Assembly: GCA_965246925.1 (NCBI GenBank)
Contig: OZ251994.1
Coordinates: 1,488,001 to 1,552,000, forward strand
Source: JANPPS01 sp965246925
Lineage (GTDB): Bacteria > Pseudomonadota > Alphaproteobacteria > Acetobacterales > Acetobacteraceae
Length of the DNA stretch: 64,000 bases
Reading direction: 5' to 3'
Position numbers and translations under genes: made by a program. Positions within the stretch are counted from its first letter, which is position 1. Every line of letters begins with the position of its first letter. Positions 50,907-59,058 of this stretch are shown one piece after another. Below the pieces are notes generated by a model. That model was given only the letters and a program-made list of their open reading frames with translations. It was not told where the DNA came from and did not search any database.

Positions 50907-52190
50907 CCGGAAATGCTTAATCAGCTGCTGACCATACGACGCATAATCCGCCTGCAACGCCCTGTGCCCAGCGGAAAACGGCGTGAGGTGCTGGCGGAAG
51001 CGGGTTTCGAACATGAACGCCATCGTGCCCTCGAGCTTGTGCGGCGCTAGCTCCACCGTGCTGGCGCGCTCGAACGCGCTCATGTCCGGACCGTGCGGCA
51101 GCATGGAGTTGTGCAGGCTGGCGCCGCCCGGCGCGAAGCCGCCGCCCGTCTTGGCGTCATACACCCCATGGATCAGCCCCATGAACTCGCTCATGACGTT
51201 CATATGGAACCAGGGCGGCCGGAACGTGTCCTCCGCCACCAGCCAACGGTCCGAGAACAAGACGAAGTCGATATTGGCCGTGCCCGGCGTCTCACTCGGT
51301 GAAGTCAGCACGGTGAAGATCGAAGGATCGGCATGATCGAACAGCACCGGGCCTACGGGGGAGAACCGTTGCAGATCATATTTATACGGGGCGTAATTGC
51401 CATGCCACGCCACCACGTCCAGCGGTGACTGGCCGATCTCCGCCATATGCAGGACCCCGCCCCATTTAACGAATAGCCGGGACGGCGTCTCCCGGTCCTC
51501 ATACGCCGCCACGGGTGTCAGGAAATCGCGCGGGTTGGCCAGGCAATTGGCGCCGATCGGCCCCCGCTCCGGCAGGGTGAACGCGCCGCCATAGTTCTCG
51601 CACAGATAGCCGCGTGCCGGGCCGCCCTGCAGCTCGGCCCGGAACTTGACGCCACGCGGGATGACCGCGATCTCACCGGGGACCACGTCGATCACGCCGA
51701 ACTCGGTCGCGAAGCGCAGCCCGCCCTGCTGCGGCACCACCAGCATCTCCGCATCCGCATTGTAGAAATACTCGTCCTGCATGGACCGGGTCACGAAGTA
51801 CACATGCGCCGCCATGCCCGCCTGTGACCCGGCATCCCCGGCCACCGTCATGGTGCGTATCCCCTCGACGAACGACAGGCTCTCGTCCGGAATATCGATC
51901 GGATCCCAGCGCAGCGGCGCCAGCGGCGTGAGCGCCTCCCGCGCCGGCGCGGTGCACCACTCCGGCGCCGCGACAGGACCGAACCGCCCCCAATGCGCCA
52001 CGGTCGGACGGATGCGATACAGCCATGACCGCTCGTTCGCCGCCCGCGGCGCAGTGAAGGGCGAGCCGGAAAGCTGCTCGGCATACAGGCCATAGGGGCA
52101 CCGCTGCGGTGAGTTCCGGCCCACCGGCAGCGCGCCGGGCAGCGCCTCCGTCTCGAAGCCGTTGCCGAACCCGGACATATATTGCGTCAT
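50901..52190 (-). CDS. hmgA: Homogentisate 1,2-dioxygenase
   Basis: 429 residues from ATG 52190, with AGGAGG 4-9 bases upstream; a longer reading of this frame crosses a hairpin repeat and is not homologous. It starts MTQYMSGFGNGFETEALPGALP, typical of the family. The iron site and conserved core are in VVAWHGNYAPYKYDL and FDHADPSIFTVLTSPS, with SQGGLRFATEFG-like VPQQGGLRFATEFGVIDVVPGEIAVIPRGVKF earlier. It opens the ring of homogentisate in tyrosine/phenylalanine breakdown to maleylacetoacetate. The usual partners fahA and maiA are not nearby. Confidence 0.95.
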   Translation of the reverse strand: MTQYMSGFGNGFETEALPGALPVGRNSPQRCPYGLYAEQLSGSPFTAPRAANERSWLYRIRPTVAHWGRFGPVAAPEWCTAPAREALTPLAPLRWDPIDIPDESLSFVEGIRTMTVAGDAGSQAGMAAHVYFVTRSMQDEYFYNADAEMLVVPQQGGLRFATEFGVIDVVPGEIAVIPRGVKFRAELQGGPARGYLCENYGGAFTLPERGPIGANCLANPRDFLTPVAAYEDRETPSRLFVKWGGVLHMAEIGQSPLDVVAWHGNYAPYKYDLQRFSPVGPVLFDHADPSIFTVLTSPSETPGTANIDFVLFSDRWLVAEDTFRPPWFHMNVMSEFMGLIHGVYDAKTGGGFAPGGASLHNSMLPHGPDMSAFERASTVELAPHKLEGTMAFMFETRFRQHLTPFSAGHRALQADYASYGQQLIKHFRL

Positions 52191-52220
52191 CACGGCCTCC
52201 TGCGCGCTCGCGCTTCCGTA

Positions 52221-52271
52221 GCGGGCTTCCAGCCCGCAGCCTACTGGCAAAAAAGCGGGCTGGAAGCCCGC
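52221..52271. repeat. Paired inverted hairpin repeat upstream of hmgA
   Basis: GCGGGCTTCCAGCCCGC (52221-52237) and its exact reverse complement GCGGGCTGGAAGCCCGC (52255-52271) flank 17 bases. Each copy is itself a 7-bp hairpin, and the two can also pair over 17 bp, so two mutually exclusive RNA folds are possible in the hmgA leader. Confidence 0.75.
52247..52271 (-). terminator. Minus-strand intrinsic terminator 57 bases before hmgA
   Basis: Read on the minus strand, the hairpin GCGGGCT-TCC-AGCCCGC is directly followed by TTTTTTGCC, the classical terminator form. It would stop transcription entering hmgA from upstream. Confidence 0.7.
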
Positions 52272-52530
52272 GATACGGCGGCCTCCAGCTCGGCCTCGGT
52301 CCAACGGCAGGTATGGGAACCCATCATCCGAGGCGGTCCCGTCTGTGAGCAACCCGGCCAGCGTGTCCCGCAGCGTATCGATGCCTTGGCCGGTTTGGCC
52401 GGAACTCAGCACCACCGCACAGACCTCCACCCCAGCCGCCCGCGCCAGGCTGGCCGCCGCGAACCCGCCGCGAGGTCATGCGCCTCCGCCAACTCCAGCA
52501 AGCGCTGCAGCTGCGGCAACAAGCGGAGGC
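52272..52530 (-). pseudogene. Possible remnant of selB (selenocysteine elongation factor)
   Basis: A short minus-strand stretch can be read as TGQGIDTLRDTLAGLLTD followed by a Ser/Asp-rich spacer and GFPYLPLDR. This resembles the end of the SelB GTPase domain (TGEGIDALRAAL...LPVDRAF), after which the sequence is cut by the hairpin repeat. Upstream the frame is broken (LLELAEAHDL continues only after a frame change). No GTP-binding P-loop is present in the window. The call rests on this short match plus the adjacent tRNA-Sec-like gene and is uncertain. Confidence 0.35.
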
Positions 52531-52659
52531 CGTGCTATTCACCGGATAGCGTAGCGTGGAATGCCCTCTACACAGTTACGTCCATGTGATGACGATTGGC
52601 GCGACGCCCGCCGAAACCAGGGTGGCGGCGCCGGGTCCCCCATGCAAATCTGCGGCAAT

Positions 52660-52747
52660 GGAGGCGATTGAGTTCTGGTGGCCTCCATGGTCTTGAAAAT
52701 CAGTGGCCCGCCGAAAGCGCGGTGGGTTCGATTCCCATCCGCCTCCG
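52660..52747 (+). tRNA. tRNA-Sec-like gene with UGA (serine) anticodon, possibly a pseudogene
   Basis: The fold has an acceptor stem GGAGGCG/CGCCTCC of 7 bp plus an eighth A-C mismatch, a D-arm with the Sec-type loop TTCTGGTGGC (52673-52682), an anticodon arm with loop CTTGAAA, a variable arm around CGC-CGAAA-GCG, and a 5-bp T-arm with loop TTCGATT. Absence of a normal D-arm and U8 rules out ordinary tRNA-Ser and fits tRNA-Sec. The anticodon is TGA (52694-52696) where tRNA-Sec has TCA. The D-stem has one mismatch, the anticodon stem only four pairs, and the encoded 3' end reads GCCT rather than GCCA. Either a decayed selC or a re-purposed tRNA. Confidence 0.7.
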
Positions 52748-52750
52748 CCT

Positions 52751-53479
52751 CTAGAGGAAGTTGTTCGGCCAGATCGCCGTCCGCCACATATGCGCGGCCG
52801 GTGAACCGTCAAAGCCCAGCCCCTCCTTGGGCTGGCGGAAGTGCCGTCCGATGATGTCCGTGAACCGCTCCGGATCGGGCATCGGATACTCGTCAAAGAA
52901 ATACGTGTCGTAAATCGTGACCTGACGGGCCGTCATATACCAGCGGTGCTGCCGGGCCTGCTCCGCTTCTTGCCGGATATAGTCCGGCGGCACATAATCC
53001 GGGCCGAAGAACCGGCGGTAACTGGCCGGATACTCGTACCCCGCGGCCTCGTCGGCGAAATACCTTAGGGCTTGATGCTTTTCGACGGCCCAGGCAATTT
53101 CCTCGCTCACATACGGGCCGATCATCTGCGCGCCCCAGTAGCCATGGTCGCTGCGGATCAAGCAGCCGTTGGAAATGTCATGCAGCAGGCACGCCATCAC
53201 CACCGTCTCGCTTTGCCCGGCGTCCAACGCCCGCGCCGCGCTGGTCAGCAAGTGTCGGCTGGTGATGCCGCCGAAACGGAGGCGGAAAAAGTCCATCAGC
53301 TGTGGGCAGGCGGGCATGCGCGGTAGCGCCGGGTTGTCACCCATCATCATGACATGCCCCGCATCCAGCCCCGCCAGCATCGCCGGTTCCGGATCGGGCG
53401 CGCCGCTGCCGTGCAGGCCCACCGGCGGCGGCACGATCCAGCGCTCCCGGCCGGGTTGTGGCCATTCTGGCTCACACAT
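52751..53479 (-). CDS. HD-domain protein of the Rieske oxygenase operon
   Basis: 242 residues. The HD metal motif is in ACLLHDISNG (His-Asp), with DHGYWGAQMIGPYVSEEIAWAVEKH supplying further ligands. This group of HD proteins is often linked to aromatic ring-hydroxylating oxygenase genes. It is the last gene of the minus-strand operon (two bases after the ferredoxin gene) and ends 3 bases from the tRNA-like gene on the other strand. Substrate unknown; a phosphohydrolase role is inferred from the fold only. Confidence 0.82.
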   Translation of the reverse strand: MCEPEWPQPGRERWIVPPPVGLHGSGAPDPEPAMLAGLDAGHVMMMGDNPALPRMPACPQLMDFFRLRFGGITSRHLLTSAARALDAGQSETVVMACLLHDISNGCLIRSDHGYWGAQMIGPYVSEEIAWAVEKHQALRYFADEAAGYEYPASYRRFFGPDYVPPDYIRQEAEQARQHRWYMTARQVTIYDTYFFDEYPMPDPERFTDIIGRHFRQPKEGLGFDGSPAAHMWRTAIWPNNFL

Positions 53480-53481
53480 GC

Positions 53482-53796
53482 CTACGCTCCCGCTATCTCG
53501 ACCTCGACCCGCTCACCGGTGATGCGGACGGGGTAGGTCTTGGTGGGCTGCGAGATCGGCGCCGAAGCGGCCGCGCCTGTGCGAATATTGACCAGCCCCT
53601 GATGCAGCGGGCACTCGATACAGGGGTCTTCCACATACCCCTCCGATAGCCGGGCATGGCCGTGCGGGCAGAGATCATGGAGCGCGTGGTAGCCGTCATC
53701 CAGCCGGAACAGCGCTACCGGCACGCCACCGAGGCTGAGGCCGCGCACCTCCTCTACCGCTAGATCGTTCACGCCCGCCGCGTCGATCCAGGGCAT
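53482..53796 (-). CDS. Rieske-type [2Fe-2S] ferredoxin
   Basis: 104 residues. The cluster ligands are in CPHGHARLSEG (Cys-x-His) and CPLHQG (Cys-x2-His), the Rieske arrangement. It would carry electrons from a reductase (not in the window) to the terminal oxygenase encoded upstream. The ATG at 53796 overlaps the stop of the small-subunit gene by one base. Confidence 0.92.
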   Translation of the reverse strand: MPWIDAAGVNDLAVEEVRGLSLGGVPVALFRLDDGYHALHDLCPHGHARLSEGYVEDPCIECPLHQGLVNIRTGAAASAPISQPTKTYPVRITGERVEVEIAGA

Positions 53797-54281
53797 CAGA
53801 TCGGCGTCGCAAGCAGCGTTTGCACACGTGACGTGTCGTAGATCACCCGGCGCCGCTTGAACCGCCACCCGGCCTCGGTCCGCACCAGCCGGTCCTTCGC
53901 CACCCCGGCCTGATATATCGAAGTCTCCCCGGCCTGCGACGTGTTGACCACCAAGTAGTTCGACGTCACATCCATCGTATCCGGATCGACGGCGCTCCAT
54001 TCCAGGCCAGAGCTGAAGTGCCGGTAGGTCGGCTTCTCGTAGATATTGGCGTGGCGCAAAGACAGCACGCGGTCCCGAAGCATCCCGGCACTGTCACAAT
54101 GGATCACGGGCGCCGGCAGCCCCATATCTTCATTCTCTTTCGGCACGATCTCATACAGGCAATCTTCGGTGAACAGCCCCGGCCAGTCCTCCAGCCGGTC
54201 ATTGTCGAGTGCTGACGCGTAACGGTCGAACAGCTCGCTGATCTCGAACCGCTGCACCATCCGCTCCATCGTGTTGCTCAC
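53796..54281 (-). CDS. Aromatic-ring-hydroxylating dioxygenase beta subunit
   Basis: 161 residues, the SnoaL-like alpha+beta fold of the small subunit: EISELFDRYASALDNDRLEDWPGLFTEDCLYEI, and YLVVNTSQAGETSIYQAGVAKDRLVRTEAGWRFKRRRVIYDT. Small subunits are structural and shape the alpha3beta3 hexamer. Overlaps the alpha gene by 4 bases. Confidence 0.91.
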   Translation of the reverse strand: MSNTMERMVQRFEISELFDRYASALDNDRLEDWPGLFTEDCLYEIVPKENEDMGLPAPVIHCDSAGMLRDRVLSLRHANIYEKPTYRHFSSGLEWSAVDPDTMDVTSNYLVVNTSQAGETSIYQAGVAKDRLVRTEAGWRFKRRRVIYDTSRVQTLLATPI

Positions 54282-55570
54282 GCGCGCACGCTCTGCATCG
54301 CGGCATCGTCGAAGCCCATCAGGTGCTGGTAGCCGACCCAGAAGCGGCGAATCAGGCTTTCGGTGATGAGCGTGTTCTCCTGCGTGGGTGCCGACCGGGA
54401 CATCTCGATAATGCTGACGAGGTCGCCGTCCCGGGCCGTGCCGCGCTGCACCAGCTCGGTCGCCTCGGTATCCTCCATGCTGATGTAGCCGGCCGGACCC
54501 ACCAGGTTGGCCTGCTTGATCCGCATCCGCCGCAGTTCCGGTGTATCGTCAGCATACCCAAAGAAGTGGAACACCAACTCAAAATGATCGGGCCCCTTCG
54601 CGAGTAGCTGCCGGGCGACCAGCGTGTTGTGGATCTGCTGAATAACCAACTGCGGGAAGATCGGTTGAATATGATTGGTCGCCAGCTCCTCGAACTCTTG
54701 CACCATCGCTAAGACGCTCGGGTCCTCTAGCTTGAATCCCTCATCATAGCTGCGGATGTTCTGTGCCTTATACGCGACATCGGTCGATTGTTCGTCCTGT
54801 TTGATCGCCATGATCAGGCTATGCAGCCCGCGCTCATCCGAAATGCAGCGCGCCTTCATGCCGACACGGAAGATGTTGAACGTGGTGTGGAACATATGCA
54901 GCAGGCTGGCGTGATACGGGTCCTTCACGTTCTCCGTATAAAGCTTCCAGTTGCTGTCGGAGTATTGCCGGGTACAGCCCAAATATACGATCGGCTTGTG
55001 GAAGATGCGGTCAACGTAGGGACGCATCACCGGACCGATATACTCGGCCAGATCTTCGACGGCTTCACTGAATGTCGCGAAGACCAGGCCGTTATAGGAC
55101 TGCACGCGCAGTTGGCGGAGATTGTGGGACGCCGGGTCGAAATCCTTCGGCATCCCCGTCATGTCTTTCTGCCCCCGGCGGAACGGCACGCCCTGCAGAT
55201 TGCCCGCCGTGCCGTAGCTCCATTGGTGATAGACGCAGGAGTGGGACATGGCGTTGCCACGCTGCAGACGGCAGACAATGGCGCCGCGGTGGGCGCAGCG
55301 GTTGACCCAAGCCGCCAAAGTTCCGTCTTCCGTCCGCGTCATCACCACGGGGGTGTCGCCGATGAAGGTGCTCTTGAAGTCGCCCGGCTGAGGGATCTCT
55401 ACGTCGAAACCGAGGAAGCTCCATGTCGGGCCGCGGAAAATCCGCTCCTGCTCCCGTTCATAGATCTCTTGCGAGCTGAACACTTTGTAGGGCACGCGGG
55501 AACCGTCGGTGTGTGGAAACACTGCCAGGGTCGAAGTGTCGAGCGCGAGGTCGTTAACCGGGTGGTCCAT
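54278..55570 (-). CDS. Aromatic-ring-hydroxylating dioxygenase alpha subunit
   Basis: 430 residues from ATG 55570 (GGAG upstream). The Rieske cluster is bound by CAHRGA and CVYHQW (about residues 91-115). The mononuclear iron triad is in ENVKDPYHASLLHMFH (Asp, His, His). The catalytic domain resembles the salicylate/anthranilate/terephthalate oxygenase group; the natural substrate cannot be fixed from sequence. First gene of the operon alpha-beta-ferredoxin-HD. A reductase is missing and must be shared. Confidence 0.92.
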   Translation of the reverse strand: MDHPVNDLALDTSTLAVFPHTDGSRVPYKVFSSQEIYEREQERIFRGPTWSFLGFDVEIPQPGDFKSTFIGDTPVVMTRTEDGTLAAWVNRCAHRGAIVCRLQRGNAMSHSCVYHQWSYGTAGNLQGVPFRRGQKDMTGMPKDFDPASHNLRQLRVQSYNGLVFATFSEAVEDLAEYIGPVMRPYVDRIFHKPIVYLGCTRQYSDSNWKLYTENVKDPYHASLLHMFHTTFNIFRVGMKARCISDERGLHSLIMAIKQDEQSTDVAYKAQNIRSYDEGFKLEDPSVLAMVQEFEELATNHIQPIFPQLVIQQIHNTLVARQLLAKGPDHFELVFHFFGYADDTPELRRMRIKQANLVGPAGYISMEDTEATELVQRGTARDGDLVSIIEMSRSAPTQENTLITESLIRRFWVGYQHLMGFDDAAMQSVRA

Positions 55571-55714
55571 GGTCACATCTCCGGTGCGGGTGCTGAAGCC
55601 AACTGGACCCATTCTGCGCATGATACCCCCAAGCCTGTCCACAGCGGGACCCGCTTCGTCATATGACGTGGCTTCCGATGGTGGTACCGGCGGAACAATG
55701 CTTAACATCCGCGC

Positions 55715-56314
55715 ATGAACACCGACCCTATCGAGCCAGTCGATTGGCGGGCGATCGCCGGGGAGCAGAACCTCCTCGTTCTCGCCACCCATCCGGGCGA
55801 CGAGACGACGCTCTTCGGCGGCCTCATCGCCCGCGCCTGCGCGTCGGGCCGCCCGCCCTTTGTCGCGGTGCTGACGGACGGCAGCGCCGGTGCCGGCCCC
55901 GGCGCCCATGCGTCCGCCATGCAGCAGGAGCGCGCGGTCCGCGCCGCCACGGTAGCCCTCGGGCTTGACCCGGACCGGCTGCTGTTTGTCGGCTTGTTCC
56001 AGGGCAGCGTTCCCCGGGACGGCCCTTTGGCCGAAGCCGTGGTCGCAGCCATCGACCTCGTGATGTGGCGCAATGACTGCCGCGTGCTTTGCGCCGCCGC
56101 GGACGGTGACGCCGATACCCGGGCCGCCGCCAACCTGGCGCACGCGGCGGCGGCCCGCACCGGTCTCCCGCTCATCCTGCGCACCGGCGGCATGGCGGCC
56201 GGAAGCAAACAGCTGGACACCTCCGCGGTGCAAGCCGTCCTGCAACGCGCCCGATCGGTCTATCCGGACACCGCAGCACCTTCTGAGTTCTACAGGCAGG
56301 CAGAAGCGGTCTAA
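55715..56314 (+). CDS. PIG-L/LmbE-like protein with altered active site
   Basis: 199 residues with the Rossmann-like PIG-L fold: LLVLATHPGDETTLFGGLIA, FVAVLTDGSAGAG and MQQERAVRAATVALGLD. The family zinc/base motif AHPDDE is here THPGDE, so the catalytic Asp is Gly28, and the second histidine motif (HxDH) is not visible (DGDADTRAAAN). The enzyme is therefore probably inactive or has changed function. Convergent with the BLUF gene, 4-base overlap. Confidence 0.82.
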   Translation: MNTDPIEPVDWRAIAGEQNLLVLATHPGDETTLFGGLIARACASGRPPFVAVLTDGSAGAGPGAHASAMQQERAVRAATVALGLDPDRLLFVGLFQGSVPRDGPLAEAVVAAIDLVMWRNDCRVLCAAADGDADTRAAANLAHAAAARTGLPLILRTGGMAAGSKQLDTSAVQAVLQRARSVYPDTAAPSEFYRQAEAV

Positions 56315-56742
56315 ACCAGCGCCGGGCTTCTGCGGCGGACAAGAACAGCCAGCATATGCAGGACCTCGGTCGCGGCCGAGGCACCGGGGCGGGCCAAGGC
56401 TCGGATGATGGCGGCGCTGGCCGTCGCCGGGTCGGCGGCGGTCGCGGCCGCCATATCCCACGAGGCAAACAGCCGCTCATGGGCCGGCCCCGACTGCAGC
56501 ACCACGACGTCGGCATGACGCGGGTCGCACTGGATGCGCTCGAACGTAGTCTGCACCGCCTCGAGCGGACCCTCCAGCACCTGGGCGAAGCAGATCGCAT
56601 TGTAGAACAACGCCCCGGTGATGTCGTCCCGCACATTGTTGGCGCGTGATGCCTTCAGAATGCGCAGCGCCTCCGCCTCATGATCTTCGCCCTGGGCCGG
56701 TACGTCATTCCGGCTGCAATACACGATACGGAACAGGCTCAT
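56311..56742 (-). CDS. BLUF-domain blue-light photoreceptor
   Basis: 143 residues. The BLUF domain (1-95) has FRIVYCSRN with the redox-active Tyr8, ANNVRDDITGALFYN (Asn35/36), and CFAQVLEGP (Gln54), the residues that surround flavin, then RHADVVVLQSGPAHERLFASWDM including the conserved Trp. The C-terminal 45 residues are a short helix pair. Its ATG overlaps the stop of the GGDEF-EAL gene upstream by 4 bases, so light sensing and c-di-GMP turnover are probably linked. Confidence 0.92.
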   Translation of the reverse strand: MSLFRIVYCSRNDVPAQGEDHEAEALRILKASRANNVRDDITGALFYNAICFAQVLEGPLEAVQTTFERIQCDPRHADVVVLQSGPAHERLFASWDMAAATAADPATASAAIIRALARPGASAATEVLHMLAVLVRRRSPALV

Positions 56743-58346
56743 GTTGCAGGCTCCAGCACGGGACGCAGGCGCTCGATCAACGCACCGATCTCGTGACCGG
56801 GCACGGGGCGGCTCACCAAATAACCCTGCATGTCGGTGCAGCCATGGTCGCGAATCCCCTCCAGTTGCGCATCCGTCTCCACCCCCTCGGCCGTGGTCGT
56901 CATCCCCAAGCTGGTCCCAAGCGCGGCGATGGCCCGCACCACGGCCACTGCTTCATGGCTACCGGCCATATCACGCACGAACGACCGGTCGATCTTCAAC
57001 TTGTCGAACGGAAAGCTGCGTAGCTGACTGAGTGAAGAATATCCCGTGCCGAAATCGTCCATGCTGACCCGCACCCCCAGCCCGTGCAAAGCATGTAGCA
57101 CGTGCAGCGCCGCCCCTTCATGACTGACCAGGGCGCTTTCAGTAATTTCCACTTCCAGCTGCGCCGGCGGTAAGCCCGAGGCGGCGAGGGCGGCGCGAAC
57201 GGCGCAGGGCAGGCGCTCCCGGTCCGCCAGCTGCTTGGGGGACACGTTGACCGCAACCGTAAGATTGCCCGGCCAAGACGCCGCCTCGAAGCAAGCGGTC
57301 CGCAGCACCCATTCACCGATCGAAGCGATCAGCGACATCTCCTCGGCCAAAGGAATGAACTGGTCCGGCGGGATAAGGCCCCGCTCCGGATGTATCCATC
57401 GCACCAGCGCCTCGAACCCGATCAACTCGTTGCTGGCGAGGTTCACCTGCGGCTGATAATGCAACACGAACTGATCGAGCGGCAGCGCGCGGCGCAAATC
57501 GTCCAGCAAAGCGTGCCGGGCCCGCGCCTGCATATCGAGCTCGGGCGTAAAGCGCCGCACCAGGCGGCGGCCCTCGTTCTTCGCCTGATACAGCGCCAGA
57601 TCGGCCGCGCGCACCAGGCTCGTGGTGTCCATCCCGTCCTGCGGTCCGATCGCAATACCGATGCTGACGCTGATGTTGGCCACGACTCCGCCGATCAGAT
57701 ACGGCCGGCTCAGCAAATCCACCAGCCGTGCCGCCGTCGCATCGGCGGGCCCGGAAGCCGACATGACGATGCCGAACTCGTCACCCCCCAAGCGCGCGAT
57801 CACATCGCTCTCACGCACAGCGGAGCGCAAGCGCTGCCCGACCTTTTGCAGCAGCGCGTCCCCTACGGGATGGCCGTGCATATCGTTGACCGCCTTGAAC
57901 CGGTCGAGATCGAGCATTAGGACGGCAACGTCACCGGGCAGCGATGCGTCGAGCCGGTCATGAAACCATTGCCGGTCCGCCAGGCCCGTCAACGCATCCG
58001 TCCGCCCCGGCGGCACCCCCGCCCCGGCGACCACCAAAGTGATTAGGCGATGGCCGCCCGCAACGATCTCGACCTCCGGGCGCACCGTCCGTCCGTCACG
58101 TAGACACAGCGCGAACCCTTGCAGGGCCGTCGCGACCGGCCCATCCGCATGAGCGGCCGCGTCAATCCCCACGGGAACCGGTGCCAGACCAAGCAGGTTG
58201 GACGCTTGACGGTTCAAGAATACAGTATGACCGGCGGCATCGACCCCGATCAGCGCCAAATCTCCCTTATCCAGCACAGCCTGCAGCAACGCCCTGCACC
58301 GCCCGTCCAAAGCCCCGGCGGAGCCCGCATCTGCCATTGGTGTCAT
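56739..58346 (-). CDS. GGDEF-EAL c-di-GMP signalling protein with N-terminal PAS-like domain
   Basis: 535 residues. A PAS-like region (about 18-110) precedes a GGDEF domain with RLGGDEFGIV (GGDEF 187-191) and an upstream inhibitory site RESD at the right spacing. The EAL domain has FEALVRW (EAL 312-314), NVSPKQL, EITES, DDFGTGYSSLSQLR and TAEGVET, all intact. Both synthesis and hydrolysis of c-di-GMP are possible. Operon with the BLUF gene suggests light control acting in trans. Confidence 0.93.
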   Translation of the reverse strand: MTPMADAGSAGALDGRCRALLQAVLDKGDLALIGVDAAGHTVFLNRQASNLLGLAPVPVGIDAAAHADGPVATALQGFALCLRDGRTVRPEVEIVAGGHRLITLVVAGAGVPPGRTDALTGLADRQWFHDRLDASLPGDVAVLMLDLDRFKAVNDMHGHPVGDALLQKVGQRLRSAVRESDVIARLGGDEFGIVMSASGPADATAARLVDLLSRPYLIGGVVANISVSIGIAIGPQDGMDTTSLVRAADLALYQAKNEGRRLVRRFTPELDMQARARHALLDDLRRALPLDQFVLHYQPQVNLASNELIGFEALVRWIHPERGLIPPDQFIPLAEEMSLIASIGEWVLRTACFEAASWPGNLTVAVNVSPKQLADRERLPCAVRAALAASGLPPAQLEVEITESALVSHEGAALHVLHALHGLGVRVSMDDFGTGYSSLSQLRSFPFDKLKIDRSFVRDMAGSHEAVAVVRAIAALGTSLGMTTTAEGVETDAQLEGIRDHGCTDMQGYLVSRPVPGHEIGALIERLRPVLEPAT

Positions 58347-58440
58347 CCAGCGCGCCCCTGCCCAAATCCACTCCGGGCCATGATACGGCGCGAACCCTTA
58401 ACAAAGCCTGAAGACCGGCAAAAATACTGCGGGATAACTG

Positions 58441-59058
58441 CTACAAAGCGCGCGCAGCCTCGATGAAGGCGTGAATCAACCCGGCGTCTTTCACCCCTCG
58501 CGCCCGCTCGACACCCGACGAAACATCGACTGCACTGGCACCCGACACGGCAACAGCCTCCGCCACGTTCCCCGGCGTCAACCCACCCGCCAGCACCCAA
58601 GGCGCCGGCGCGGCCCAGTCCCGCATGACGGTCCAGTCGAACGCTTGCGCATTCCCACCCGGCAGGGCCGCGCCCGGCGGCGCCTTGGCATCGAGCAACA
58701 GCGCGTCCACGCCCGGCGCACAGGCGGGCAAATCGGCCCGGCTGGACACGCCATGCGCCAACCAAACCTCAAGCCCAAACCGCCCCCGCAATGTCGCTGC
58801 GTGCTCTAGCGAGCTATGCACCTGCAACACATCGAGCGGAATGGCCTCAAGCGTCTCCGCGATAGCGTTCTCGGTAGGCTCCACGAAAAGGCCGGCCCGC
58901 AACGGACCGCCCGGACGCAAACGGGACAGCCGCGCCGCCTCCGCCGGCGTCACCGCCCGGGGCGACGCTGGAAAAAACACGAACCCGATCCAGTCCGCCC
59001 CAGACGCCGCCTCGATCGCTTCAACCGAATTGATGCCGCAAATCTTGACCCGCGCCAT
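58441..59058 (-). CDS. trpF: Phosphoribosylanthranilate isomerase
   Basis: 205 residues, TIM barrel. MARVKICGI holds the catalytic Cys and the family start; GADWIGFVFFPASPRAV, VQVH-like VLQVHS, and AGGLTPGNVAEAV with SAVDVSSGVE (catalytic Asp) complete the active site. It acts in tryptophan synthesis. The ATG at 59058 overlaps the lapA stop by one base; the longer frame upstream is not homologous. trpB and trpA are not in the window. Confidence 0.94.
   Translation of the reverse strand: MARVKICGINSVEAIEAASGADWIGFVFFPASPRAVTPAEAARLSRLRPGGPLRAGLFVEPTENAIAETLEAIPLDVLQVHSSLEHAATLRGRFGLEVWLAHGVSSRADLPACAPGVDALLLDAKAPPGAALPGGNAQAFDWTVMRDWAAPAPWVLAGGLTPGNVAEAVAVSGASAVDVSSGVERARGVKDAGLIHAFIEAARAL

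Noticed and set aside
52191..52430. Extended N-terminus of homogentisate dioxygenase
   Set aside because: The 80 extra residues cross an inverted repeat and a terminator and do not belong to the family; MTQYMSGFGN at 52190 with AGGAGG upstream is the true start.
52660..52747. Ordinary tRNA-Ser(UGA)
   Set aside because: There is no U8, the D-arm is not of the serine type, and the D-loop and acceptor/T arrangement fit tRNA-Sec; the anticodon alone suggests serine.
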